NCBI GenBank assembly: GCA_028571685.1
Contig: CM053158.1
Location: forward strand, 60,170,001-60,234,000
DNA length: 64,000 nt
Source of the DNA: Heterohyrax brucei
Lineage: Eukaryota; Chordata; Mammalia; Hyracoidea; Procaviidae
Direction of reading: 5' to 3'
Shown: one piece after another, positions 45,111 through 56,208 of the stretch
How the letters are laid out: each line of letters starts with the position of its first letter
How positions within the stretch are numbered: position 1 is the stretch's first letter
Position numbers and translations under genes: made by a program
The notes under the pieces: generated by a model
Database searches by the model: none
Told to the model about the DNA's origin: nothing
Seen by the model: the letters and a program-made list of their open reading frames with translations, nothing else

Positions 45111-46431
45111 ATACATCTCTAGATGAATAAAATTTATCTTTCCTGAGTCTATAAACTTAGTTTTTGTTTAAGAATGAAATTGTTGTATTTCTATGTAAAG
45201 GTTTGTATTTAAGTCATTGGGATAAGCCTGCACTAATTTCTTGGATCCCTTCATACATTATTCTTCACATATATTTACATTGTTGAAGGAATAAGATCCA
45301 TTTGAAAGAACTTTGTACACTCTCACCCTTCTTTTCATGTAAGACTCAAGTATGTCAGTGGTAGGTGTAATATGTGGATACACAAAACTAATTTCTGACA
45401 CTCAGTACTTCTGGAACACCTCTGTCATTCGGTTGTTTCTGATGCTTCTGTGGCTGTGAACTGTTTGATAATCAGTAAGTTGGCAGTTTAGCTTTGTTGT
45501 GTTTTCAAATTTTTCTCTTAAAGTCTATAAAATATCCTGTTAATGACTGCTAGAGATCTGTGCGTGTCTTTAGATTTACTTCCGCATCTTGGAGAATTTG
45601 ACTTGTCTGATGAAATTGCTACAATATATTATTCCCATAATCAACATAAATACATACTCTAGTATTTGCATTTTGTTGGCAATGTTTTCAGCTGCTCTTT
45701 TGGTATCTCCTTTATGTGTCTGGTCTTCAGCAGTATTTTCCAAGGCATCTAGAATTTGAGCATATAATACCAAGATTGCACTTGTTGCTATAGCACTTCT
45801 GAGCTTGTACTAGAAAGCCATTTTAATACTCAGTCATTGCCTAAATACATTTTAATAACAGCTCATTGGTGAGTACAGGCAGCAAAAACAAAAAGCAAAA
45901 AAAGTGTTGAGTGTTTGAGCAATAGAAAAGAGATCACCTGCTTCCCGACAACAATCTACTGTGCTAATATCCTACAAGATTAAGTGAATGTGCAGCACAT
46001 GGTACGAAAATGGAATATTCCTTATGTTATAAAATTTTCTGCTGCATGCTTTTATAATGCTGTGACATACTGGCAGCATTGCCATAGGACTAGCTTCTAC
46101 ACTTAGAAAAATCAAATTTTGCAAACTTTGCATAAATAGTGAAGTACTTGAGTTGCAATTTCTTCACTGGTATGACTTTTTAAGCTTGTAAATGTGATCA
46201 ATTGCTCGACAAGTTTTGTGTCTGTTGGAGATAGATGTTTTAAAACAACACTTAGCTGATCTGTATGAGAAAGAGCAGGAGTAAAATCTACAGACAAACA
46301 GAAGCATCAAGCTTATACTTATTTCACTGAAAATATTTCACCTAATTTTATCACTTACTAAGTTTATTAATTCTTCACATGTTGTTTGACATAAAGGTTG
46401 GATTTCCCTTTCCTATGTTACCATATTCCAA

Positions 46432-46926
46432 AAGTAAACATGTCACCCTGAAAACTAAAATGCGCCTGACCCAAGCCATGGTTTTCAGTCACATCATTTG
46501 CATGCGAAAGCTGGACTGTGAACAAAGAAGACAGAAGAAGAATTGATGCCTTTGAATTGTGGTGTTGGCGAAGAATGTTGACGGTACCACGCACTGCCAA
46601 AGGAACAAAAGATGTGTTCTGGAAGAAGTACAACCAGAGTGCTCCTTGGAAGCAAAAATGGCAAGACTACATCTTACATACTTTGGACATGCTGTCAGGA
46701 AGGATCAGTCTCTCGAGAAAGACATCACGCCTGGTAGAGTGGAGGGTCAGCAAAAAATAGGAAGACCCTTGATGAGATGGATTGACACAGTGGCGGCAAT
46801 AATAGGCTTAAACATAAAAACAATTGTTGACATGGCACGAGACCAGGCATTGTTTCATTCTGTTGTTCTTAGGGTCACTGTGAGTCAGAACCATCTCAAC
46901 GGCACCTAACAATAACAACAACAACA
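46432..46926 (+). mobile_element. RTE 3' fragment nested in the hAT fossil with target-site duplication
   Basis: It begins with RTE C-terminal sequence (CACCCTGAAAACTAAAATGC), has WTVNKEDRRRIDAFELWCWRR-like coding sequence in an open stretch at 46518-46760, and ends CTCAACGGCACCTAACAATA. The hAT sequence ATGTTACCATATT (46417) recurs as ATGCTACCATACT (46925). Confidence 0.9.
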
Positions 46927-47035
46927 TGCTACCATACTGAGATGTAGCTTGCTAAAAATGGATCACACTGAGCAACAAGTTCAAGAAAACTCCTCAATTT
47001 TCAGTTTTATAGGGACCCAGACTCTTAATTTCTTT

Positions 47036-47157
47036 ATGCCAGTCTGCTTCCATAAATATTACAGCCTTGGAAACCCTATGGGGTAGTTCTGCTCTGTCCT
47101 ACAGGGTTGCTAAAAGTCAGAATTGACTCAACAGCAACAATTTTGATTTTGGTTTAG
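47036..47157 (+). repeat. AfroSINE, long type, 3' half
   Basis: CCAGTCTGCTTCCATAAATA, GCCTTGGAAACCCTATGGGG, GACTCAACAGCAACAATTTT, then a GGTTT end. Confidence 0.85.
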
Positions 47158-47429
47158 TTTATCCTTATACAGCCTAGCTCCCAGAGATTTTGTTTATTGG
47201 AAAAGACACAAACAATGGCTCTTGAAACAAGGTAGAAGAGACTTTACCAAGTCCTCCTCCTCATCGACACTACTATAAACCTTCAAGAGATCTAACCTTG
47301 GCTAAGATGGAAATTAATTCACAAATCTCCCAAAGCAAACAGCTTCTCAAGATAGACTACTTTTCTCAAGAGCTCTGGAATAAGCAGATGATATCACAGG
47401 GAAGAAACAAACCAAAAAAAAAAAAAAAA
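47158..47429. other. intron or upstream part of the endogenous retrovirus
   Basis: Contains a run of A at 47414-47429. It may be the pol-env junction of the following element, but no motif supports this. Confidence 0.3.
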
Positions 47430-48700
47430 GCAGCTTCCACTCAAGACCTAAGATTCCCCTTGCCATGCTTCTTTCATCATGATTTATTTACTCCTAACCT
47501 TTTTTCTCTTTTGCCATTACCCACTTCTGGCAAGTTTCAAGACTCCATTTTAAAGTTAACACATGCAATCGCAGATTCTTTAAAACTGATTAACTGCTGA
47601 GTATGCTATCAATTTCCAGACCACAATTCTTGTTAGCCATTCTCTCCCCTAAACAAGACTCAAACAGCAACACACTTCTTGACTCTAGATAACCCCCTTG
47701 AATGCTTCTGCCATCTTTGACTCTTTTACTTGTTCACCCCTTGGATATTGTTTCTTTCGCCAAGGTAGAGCTTTCCAATCAGGAAAATGTAACCTGTACC
47801 TTTGGAGGAATCCTTATGGATTCCTTTTATTGAATCAACCAAGAATCCCCTATTTATACCCTGCACAGAGAATATAAAGAAAACTTCAGAATGTAGCTAC
47901 CACTTCCTATTATGCCCAGCTACACAAAGGTAACACTGATTCCTGGTGTATGAGGTTCACTGGGGCTGTATTACCAACTGTAGGGTTATGCAAGGAGTTC
48001 TTGCCAAGCCAAAATGATTAAGTGCTCACCACTAGCTAAAAGGTTGGTGGTTGGAACATATCCATAAGTGGCTTAGAAGAAGGCCTGGTGACCTGCTTGC
48101 TTCTGAAAGATCATAGTCTGGAAAACTCTACAGAGCACAATTCTATTCTGCACACATGGGGTCATTATGAGGTAGAATTGATGCCAACAAATAGCAACAA
48201 CAATAGTCAGGCAACTTAAAAGTTGTTAGAAGCTTATCCTTACCACTTGCCAAAGTCCTTAATCACACCACAGGAGCAAAAAAAAAAAAAACCCAACAAA
48301 AGAGTTTAAATTCTTTATCAAGAACTGTGATCAATCACTAAATTGCCTTAGATTTCCTCCTGGCCAGTCAGGAGAGTGTATGTGCTATAGCTCTTACTGC
48401 AAACAGATAGACAGCATCAGCAAGGTAGAGACATCCTTCACTAGACTTAGAGAGAAGGCTTCTTCGCTTTCTAAGGAGGACCCAACTAGAACTTGAGACT
48501 TACTTTCTAATCTCTGCTTAGGATCTTCCGCCCTTGGTTACAGAGCATCCTTCAAGTTCTGTTAATGATCTTACTAGTTGTTACAGTTTTTGTGCTCCTA
48601 GTCAAATTCATATTTTCGGAATCTTAATACTACTGCATAGCCATTACCCTAACAAATGATATCCTTCTGCCTAAAAGAACACCATGAAAATCTTCATAAG
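47430..48700 (+). pseudogene. decayed env region of a class I (gammaretrovirus-like) endogenous retrovirus
   Basis: In the plus strand, broken frames show an alanine/leucine-rich segment followed by a Cys-x-x-Cys-like surface-subunit context (about 47545-47620). A hydrophobic segment of about 25 residues near 48550-48625 resembles the membrane anchor of the transmembrane subunit. Several stops and frameshifts interrupt it, and an AfroSINE at 48005-48212 is inserted in it. It leads directly to a polypurine-like tract and an LTR, the expected order at the 3' end of a provirus. No gag or pol was recognised. It cannot make a protein. Confidence 0.6.
48005..48212 (+). repeat. AfroSINE, RTE-bodied type, nested in the retroviral region
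   Basis: AGAAGGCCTGGTGACCTGCT body, CACATGGGGTCATTATGAGG tail, then CAACAAATAGCAACAACAAT. Confidence 0.85.
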
Positions 48701-48809
48701 AACATGATACCACCATTGGCCTTCAAGCAGAGATAGAAACAGTGACTTGAAAGTAATGCAAACTATTGATCATGTTCCTGTGTTCAAGACGATGACCAAA
48801 GTGGGGAAC

Positions 48810-49205
48810 TGCCAACCAGAGGGAACTAGTTTAGACCAACTGCAGGTGCTTCCACGTATAAAGCTTATTTAACTAGTATTTCCCAAACTCACATTCTTTT
48901 GAAACTTTGTCATAGTGAAACCAAGAAATCTTTATGAATAATAAAAAGAATGTGTTACACAATCGTAAACTTGCTCTCCTTTTGAAAGGACGAGTCTTCA
49001 CTTAAATGACTTTTTATAACCTATCCTTTTTCTCCAACTAACTTCCTCAAAGGTTCTATAAAAAGATTGCTATCTTTCTCAGACTGAAGTCCTTGATCTC
49101 TCCTCTGGACTGTCAGGTTTCTTTAATGTAGCAATTTGGTTTGCTCCCAAAATAAAATCTTTCTTAAAATTTCTATAACTCAACTTCATAAACTGTCATT
49201 TAACA
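48810..49205 (+). mobile_element. 3' LTR of the class I endogenous retrovirus
   Basis: A polypurine-like AAAGTGGGGAAC ends at 48808-48809. The LTR then runs from TGCCAACC to about AACACA, with a TATAAAAAG box at 49057 and AATAAA at 49151 preceded by GCTCCCAA, in the normal U3-R-U5 order. Confidence 0.65.
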
Positions 49206-49264
49206 CATGCATTTCACCGTGTTATTTCATATAATATAATGACACTAAATCATTCATATCATGG

Positions 49265-49620
49265 TGACTCTTGCAGTGTAATTAATAACTTTTGTTGTGG
49301 TCTTTCTGCCATAGTCTTGAAACTTCCACTCAGGTGACTGTGTGCTTGTGGCCTGCCAAGGGGATTGGTGAGTCTTCCCTTAAAAGACATCCAGTTCCAG
49401 GACAGAGAGGGAGAGCCCACCACCACCAAAGAAGGAGAGACTCGCAACAGAGACCCACAGGAGACAGTGCAGTGGGATTCCTGGTCCACGGAATGAAAAA
49501 GTTGAGTGCCTTTGGGCTTAGACTGAAGGCCACAGAGAAGTCTATGCCTGACTCACAAATTTGGTACTTGCCAGCCTCCACAACAGTGTGAGCCATTTCC
49601 TTTATGTGGTTCATGAATTC
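49265..49620 (+). mobile_element. LTR-like repeat, probably MaLR/ERVL
   Basis: TTGCCAGCCTCCACAACAGTGTGAGCCA-type ending (49567-49596) is typical of MLT/MST LTRs. The overlapping ORFs on both strands are shadows. Confidence 0.5.
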
Positions 49621-49864
49621 TATGAGACACTGAAGTCAATGTGAGAATTCAAAGACAGGAGAGAGAATAGGTGACAGGAAGTAGTTGATGTTAGAGATGA
49701 TGGAATGGTACAGGAACTTGGAAAACTTAGCTGTTTGGGACACCTTTAATCTTTGGCTCATAAGAACCAGCTTTGAATTCATCCTCATAAGAAAAATTAT
49801 TTATTAAACTCTGAAGTCTAAATTTATAACTTCAGACTGACACATCTAACTACCCTTTTAGACA

Positions 49865-50165
49865 CTCCCATGTAATGTCTCACAGAGACATTACTGTGGT
49901 CTTCTTCATATGGTCTGGCTTCTTGGATTATTTGCTCAGCATACAGGTTGAATAAGTATGATGAAAGAACGCAACTTTGACACACAACTTTCCTGATTTT
50001 AAACTATGCAGTATCCCCTTGTTCTGTTTGAGTAACTTCCTCTTGGTTTATGTACGAGTGCCACATGAGCACAATTAAGTATCTTAAAATTCCCATTTTT
50101 TATGAAGTTATTCACACTTGGTTATAACCTACACAGTCAAATGTTTTCACATAGTCAATAGAAGT
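49865..50165 (-). mobile_element. RTE reverse-transcriptase fragment, minus strand
   Basis: ATTTGCTCAGCATACAGGTT is the reverse of the CTGTATGCTGAGCAAAT segment at 61270. CACAGTCAAATGTTTTCACA is the reverse of the conserved FDCVD-type segment. Confidence 0.8.
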
Positions 50166-50744
50166 GACTCCTGAGAATTCTGGGAAGGAGATATAAAGAA
50201 ACCATCTTTTTGACCCTCCCCAACAAATACAAGAACTACAACAAAGAAATGATACTCAGCTTTGATAACTCTGAATTGAAAAGAAGCAGAGTACTGTACC
50301 AACAAGAATCAACACAACAGCAGTGAGTGACATATAATAGGAAAATTGCTTGTCCCACTGTTCCTGCCCCATGTGGACTGCTAGCCTCTGATCTGGGGTA
50401 GTAGCCCCAGGAAAAAAGCCTGCTTTTCTAACAACTACATTCTGTCTACATATATACAGGACCACAAGCTTCTGCCCTAAAATCAACAAGGTAGACATCC
50501 TCAGAGGTCTGTTTGGAGTGTGCCAGTGCCTCCCCTTCCAAGAAACTGTCTCTTGCAAGCCTACTGTGAAGTGCTACAGAAGGCTTGTGTAGCAGAGTCT
50601 GTTCTCACAGTCAATACTCTACCTGCCTCCCTGCACACCCCATAGCTCAGGCCTCTGAAACCCACAGAACAGAACTTGTGGGGAGGCACTGCCGGTGTGT
50701 CTGCTCTCCCCCTCAGAACATCACACAGTACCAGGAATCATGGC
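50166..50744. other. intron, unassigned
   Basis: Possibly part of an LTR-type repeat because an LTR end follows. No motif supports a gene in the overlapping ORFs. Confidence 0.3.
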
Positions 50745-50803
50745 CTAGCCAAATGGCTACACACATTGTTTTGGGGACACAATTCAATCCATGACACCAG
50801 AAA
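50745..50803 (-). mobile_element. MaLR-type LTR end fragment
   Basis: GGCCTAGCCAAATGGCTACA and TTTTGGGGACACAATTCAAT match 53996-54043 almost exactly. Confidence 0.75.
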
Positions 50804-50804
50804 A

Positions 50805-51030
50805 GCTATCAACAATGAGGGTATAGGGTGCAGCAGCCCAGGGGAAAGGACTAGAAGGCAGGAGAGGACAGGAAAGCTGGTAATAGGGATCACAAGGACA
50901 AGAAGGAGAGTGTTGACATATTATGGAGTTGGTAACCATTATCACAAAACAATAAGAGTACTGAATGTTCAACGAGAAACTAGTTTGTTTCGTAAACTTT
51001 CATCTAAAGTACAATAAAAAAAAATTTGTG
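50805..51030 (+). mobile_element. L1 3' UTR terminus
   Basis: GAAAGCTGGTAATAGGGATC, TATCACAAAACAATAAGAGT and AGTACAATAAAAAAAAA match the end of the 3' UTR at 58795-58950. Confidence 0.8.
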
Positions 51031-51633
51031 GAATCTCCTAGGAGGAAAAAAGAAAAGAATGAAGGTGAAATTAAAATATTCCCAGAAAACAGAAAGTGAG
51101 AGAGTTCATACCCACCTGACTGACCCTACAAAAAATACTAATGGGAGTTCTGTAGATGGCAGGGAAAAAGATGCTTAAAAATAACTAAAAGCTATACAGT
51201 AAAAGAAGGGTCTCTAGTGAAAGGAAATGCATGGACAAGTATAACAGCTAGCAATAAAGCATTTATGTTTAATAACTTTAAATGTTTTGTCCTACATGCT
51301 TTTTATAACAAATATATAAAAATTAATGATAAAATTATACATGAAATATAAAGACATAATTAGTGATAACAACAAGAGGAAAGTGGAGAGGAATGGTAGT
51401 GATATAGAATATTTCTTGTATGTTGCTGAAGTTAAGTTAGTACCAACATATCCTAGAATGTTATAAATTCAAGCTGTTAAATATAATAGTTGTGGTAACT
51501 ACTAAGAAAGTAATATATAAGAACTACATAAAGGGAAGGGAGTAGGAAACCAAAAAGTCTTCCCACATTGAACCCAAATCAACAAAACACAAAAGCAAGC
51601 AGTGCCAATGGACAAAGACAAGGAAGGCTTAAG

Positions 51634-51660
51634 ACACACACACACACACACAAAACAAAA
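51634..51660. repeat. CA microsatellite
   Basis: ACACACACACACACAC tract, then AAAACAAAACAAAT. Confidence 0.9.
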
Positions 51661-52578
51661 CAAATAACAGAACAGCAGAAGTAAGTCACTTCTTACCAGT
51701 AACTACAGTGAATGTAGGTGAGCTAAATCCTCAACTAAAATGACAGAGAGTGGCAGAATGGATTAAAAATATGAGTCAATCATGTGCTGTTTATAAGACA
51801 AAACTCAAGGACACAAATATGTTGAAAGTGCAAGGATGGAAAAATAATCCATGCAAATAATAATAAAACAAGAGCTGGGGTGGCAATATCAATAAGGCAG
51901 ACAAAATTGGTTTTAAGGCAAAATCTGTCAGAAGAGATAAAGACAGACATTAGACAGTGAAGAAAGGATCAATTAATCAAGAAGATTTAACAATCATGAA
52001 AATACGTACTCCCAACATCAGGGTACCCAAATAAATTATATAACACAAGCCCTGATAAAATTGAAGGGAGAAAAACAGATGCTGTTCTCGTCCAATAGTA
52101 GGTGGAGACTTCAATACACCATTTCTAGTACTGGGAAGAACATCTAGAAAGTAAATCAACAAGGAAACAGAAAACCTGAACGACACTATAAACCGACTAT
52201 GTTTAACATACATATACAGAACACTCCACCTCAAATGAGCACAATATGTATTCTCCTGCATTGCACATGTATCATTCTCTAGGACAGACTGCATTTTATG
52301 TCATAAAGCAAGTCTTAATAAATTTAAAAAGTTTGAAATCATACAAAGCATTCTCTGAAAACAACAAAATGAAGCTACAAATCAAATAAGAAAAAAAAAA
52401 AGGAAAATACACCAACATACAGAAAGTAAAAAATACACCATTAAACTGCCAATGGGTCAAAGAAGAAATCCAAAGAGAAATTACCAATTTCTTACAGTCA
52501 AATGAAAACGAAAGCACAACACACCAAGACTTACGGGGATGCTGTAAAGGCAGTACTCAGAGGAAACTTACAGCAGTA

Positions 52579-53116
52579 TGAGGTCTGACAATTAAGTTCA
52601 TGACCTCATCTTAAAAAAAGTGCTACATACCTCATTGCTGAATATCACTACGGTCCCTTTTGAAGTACTCTCCTTAGGAAGCTATGCACTGTTGCCAGTG
52701 CCTACCTCACCCTTCAAAGCAATTTTGGAACTTTTTCTGGAATGGCCATCAGAGCTGTCATTGTATTACCCTTGATGTCCTGAATGTCATCAAAATGTCT
52801 TCCTTTCAATATTTCCTTTATCTTTGGGTAAAGAAAAAAACCACCGGGGGCCAGAATGGATGAGTAGGGAGAGTGTTCCAACACAGTTATTTATTTACTA
52901 GCTAAAAACTCCCTCACAGACACCTACACAACAAAGTTTGTGAACTTGCACAATGGCCATTCCAGAAAGAGTTCCAAAATTTCTTTGAAGGGCGGACTAG
53001 GTTCTGGTGTTGGTGCCTAACTTCCAAAGGGGAGAAGTTGGAAGGTTACATTCAGCAATGAGGTATGTAGGACTTTTAAATACAATTAAATACAAGAACT
53101 TAATTGTCAGACCTGG
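52579..53116 (-). mobile_element. mariner-derived miniature element nested in L1, empty site readable
   Basis: It is flanked by TA at 52577-52578 and 53117-53118. The left end TGAGGTCTGACAATTAAGTT is followed by the reversed transposase C-terminus (to AACTCCCTCACAGA at about 52920), then the inverted copy of the terminal segment (GGCCATTCCAGAAAGAGTTC to TTAATTGTCAGACC). The L1 flanks CTTACAGCAG and AATGCCTACATT join through one TA. Confidence 0.9.
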
Positions 53117-53221
53117 TAAATGCCTACATTAAAAACAAAAGCAAGAAAAAAGGTCTCAAATTAACAGCCTAACTCAACAACTTCAGTAACTAGAAAAGAG
53201 AAGAGTAAAATATGCCTAAAC

Positions 53222-53388
53222 CTACCACAACCAAACCTGTTGCTATTGAGTTGCTAATGACTCATAATTACCCTAAGGGACAGAATAGAACTCTACCACA
53301 GAGTTTTCAAGGAGTTTCTAGTGGATTCAAATTGCTGACTTTTTGGTTAGCGGCTGTAGGTTTTAACTACTATACAACTAGGGCTCCA
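53222..53388 (-). repeat. AfroSINE, short type, nested in L1
   Basis: Reversed ACCAAACCTGTTGCTATTGA tail, CAGAGTTTTCAAGGAGTTTC body, AACTACTATACAACTAGGGC head. Confidence 0.9.
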
Positions 53389-53571
53389 AACCTATCAGAA
53401 GAAAGGAAATAACAAAGATCAGAGACAAATAAATAAAACAAAAATAGCAAGAATCAATAAAACCACAAGGCATTCCTTGTAAAGATTCAATACAAACTGA
53501 CAAGCTTTTAGCTAGACAACAAGGAAAATATGCAAACAACCAAAATAAAAATGAAAGAGGGGACATTAATG

Positions 53572-54046
53572 TCTCAGTTTTCTAGTCTGCTGTAATACAA
53601 ATACCACAAGTAGATGGCTTTAACAAAGAGAAATTTTATTCTGTCATAGTGCAGTAGGCTACAAGTCCAAATTCAGGGTATAAGCTCCAGGGGAAGGCTT
53701 TCTCTCTTAGCTCTGGAGGAAGGTCTTGTCTTCTTCAGCCTTCTCCTGGAATAGGAGTTTCTGAGGTGCAGGGACTCTGGGTCCAAAGGATGCATTCTGC
53801 TCCTGGCAATGCTTCTTAGTGGTATGAGGTCCCTGCTTGCTCCACTTTCCCTTACATCTCAAGAGATTGCTTTAAGGCACAATACAGTCTTATACATTGA
53901 GTCCCGCCCCACCAACACAACTGCTGACCAACCTTCCTCATTAACATTACAGAGGCAGGATTTACAGCATACAGGAAACTCACACAATCCATGGCCTAGC
54001 CAAATGGCTACACACACTGTTTTGGGGACACAGTTCAATCCATTAC
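53572..54046 (-). mobile_element. MaLR/ERVL-type LTR nested in L1
   Basis: Reversed LTR: GTCTGCTGTAATACAAATAC, AAATTTTATTCTGTCATAGT, CTCCAGGGGAAGGCTTTCTC (shared with 9930-9950), and end TTTTGGGGACACAGTTCAAT. It is the sister of 9806-10215. Confidence 0.8.
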
Positions 54047-54354
54047 AGTTATAACTGACCTGACTGAAATAAAGAGACTTATGACAGAACATTATGAACA
54101 ATTTTATGGCAATAAACCAGATAATCTAGATGAAATGGACAAATTCTTAGAAGCAAATAGTCTACTTAAACAGACTCAAAAAGAAATAGAAAGTCACAGT
54201 AGACCCATAGCAATTGAGAAGAAATCAGTGACCAAAACCTCAAAAAACAAAACAAAGTCCTGGAGCACATGGCTTCACTAGGGAATTCTACCAAAACTTT
54301 AGAGGATCTGACACCAATAATGCTTAAACTCTGCCAAAAGTTACAGAAAAACAA

Positions 54355-54498
54355 ATAAAACACCAAACCAATTGCCACTGAGTTGATCCTGACTCACAGC
54401 AACCACATGGAATTCTAAGGAGCACTTGGTGGATTTAAACTGCCAATCTTTTGGTTAGCGGCATAGCTCTTAACTGTTATGCTACCAGGGGTTCCAAA
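54355..54498 (-). repeat. AfroSINE, body-deleted, nested in L1
   Basis: Tail CCAAACCAATTGCCACTGAG, then a jump from CAGCAACCACATGG to TTCTAAGGAGCACTTGGTGG, so about 30 bp of the body are missing; head TAACTGTTATGCTACCAGGG. Confidence 0.9.
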
Positions 54499-55090
54499 GT
54501 TAGAAAAGGGAGGAATACTCCCTAATTCATTCTATGAAATAAAAATAAACCTGATAACCAAACCAGACAATGAAACCATGAGAAAATAAGACTATAGACC
54601 AATATCTCTTAGGAATATAAATGGTAACATCATCAACAAAATACTAATAAACAGAATCCAACAGCATATTAAAAGGGTCTTATATCATGACCAAGTGTGA
54701 GTTAATCTAGGAATGCAGGGATGGTTCAACATTAGAAAATCAATTGATGTAATATACCACATCTATAGAATAAATGTAAAGAACCACAAGATCATCTCCA
54801 TGGATGCAGGAGAAGCATCTGATAAAATCCAACACCCTTTCTTAATGAAAACCCTAAAGAAGATTGGAGTAGAAGGGAAATTCCCCAATATGATTCAAGA
54901 CATATATGAAAAGAACAGTCAACATTATACTTAACGGAGAAAGCTGAGAGTTTCCCCCTTAAAACTGGTAACAAGACCAGGGTGCCTGCTCTCAGCACTT
55001 CTATTCAATATTGTATCAGAGACTTAGAGCAATAAGGCAAGATAAAGAAATAAAAGGTATCGAGATTGGAAAAAAAAAAAATTCTCTTAC

Positions 55091-55558
55091 TCTCTTAAGG
55101 ATTCCATACATTTTATTGAAGATCAATTCAGATAATAATTAAAAAAAAAAGAACTTTAGATGAAGGCTTGTAATGCAAATTAGTTTCTCATAAACAATTA
55201 ATTACATGCATTGGTTTGTGGTATTAGCTGCCAACTCCATAACATGTCAACACTTTCCCGTTCTTGACCTTGGGTTCCCCATTTCCATTTGTCCAGCTTT
55301 CCTGTCCTCTCTTGCATTCTCATCCTTGCCCTTGAGCTGGTGTGCCCATTTAGTCACATATACATGTTTAAGCATGTTTGAGCTGTATGTGTTATTGTTT
55401 TGTGAGCCTATCTAATCTTTGGCTGAAGTGTGAACCTCAGTGTGACTACAGTACTGAGTTAAGAAGGTGTCCAAGGGCCATAATCTTGGATTTCTCCAGC
55501 CTCTGTCAGACCAGTAAGTCTGGTGTTTTTTTGTGAGTTTGAATTTTGTTTACATTAG
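55091..55558 (-). mobile_element. L1 3' UTR-only insertion with target-site duplication
   Basis: The L1 flank AAAATTCTCTTA (55079) recurs as AAAATTCTCTCTTA (55559). Between them lies the reversed 3' UTR (CAACTCCATAACATGTCAAC, CCAGCTTTCCTGTCCTCTCT, GTGTGCCCATTTAGTCACAT), the same family as 18815-19048. Confidence 0.8.
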
Positions 55559-55924
55559 TAAAATTCTCTCTTATTTATGGATGATACTATCCTACATATG
55601 GAAAATCCCAAACAGTCTGCAAGAAAAATGTATAGCTAATAGAGGCATTTAGCAAGGTTTCAGGGTACAAGGTTAACAAAAATCAATTGAGTTTCTAAAT
55701 ACCAGCAATGAGAAGAAGTCTGAAAGGAATATTACGGAAACAATTCTATTTACAATAGCATCTAAGAGAATAAAATGCCTAGAAATAAATCTAACCAGGG
55801 ACATGAGGGACTTACACAATTAAAACTATAAAAAACTGCTGACAGAGGTTAAAGAAGAGTTGAATAAATGGAAACATGTCCCATGTTCATGTATTAGAGA
55901 CTCAATATTATTAAGATGTTACTA

Positions 55925-56208
55925 TGACAGTCCCTAGGTTATGAATGTCTGACTTACAGACAACTTGTACTCGCCTATAATGTTATGTAAATTTGTCCTC
56001 ACTTTGAAACAACTGAACTAATGCTTACTCATAACAATTTCTTTATCACAATCACCTTCACCTGCTGCATGTGCAGCTTTTAAATCCTGCACTAAAATAT
56101 GGCTAAATAAGAACTATATACACTTTTTCTTGTTTAAGTTACAAATTTAACTTAAAAACAAGGCAAGAGCTGATCTTGTTCATAACTTGGGGACTGCATA
56201 TACCACTC
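55925..56208. mobile_element. 284-bp TA-flanked inverted-repeat DNA element nested in L1
   Basis: The left end TGACAGTCCCTAGGTTATGA and right end (reverse complement TGCAGTCCCCAAGTTATGAA) form terminal inverted repeats. TA lies on both sides (55923-55924, 56209-56210). No coding capacity is visible. The TA target suggests the Tc1/mariner/pogo superfamily. Confidence 0.75.

Larger units (their letters stand above)
44805..47020 (-). pseudogene. hAT transposase fossil of the DUF4371/ZMYM-like type, split by an RTE fragment
   Basis: On the minus strand, in order: FLELVAQCDPFLASYISVW-like sequence at about 46990-46930; SHTDQLSVVLKHLSPTD with an HTSEEIATQVLHYL segment at 46297-46112, the RNase H-fold region typical of DUF4371 transposases; LYAQILDALENTAEDQ to MQILEYVFMLIMG at 45770-45630; and an MIQERLISSSLLCMEVDI-like C-terminal dimerisation region at about 44930-44880. 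The frame is broken many times. No terminal repeats were identified. An RTE 3' fragment lies inside it. Confidence 0.8.

Noticed and set aside
49330..49614. Overlapping ORFs on both strands near 49.3-49.6 kb
   Set aside because: They lie in an LTR-like repeat and show no conserved domain.
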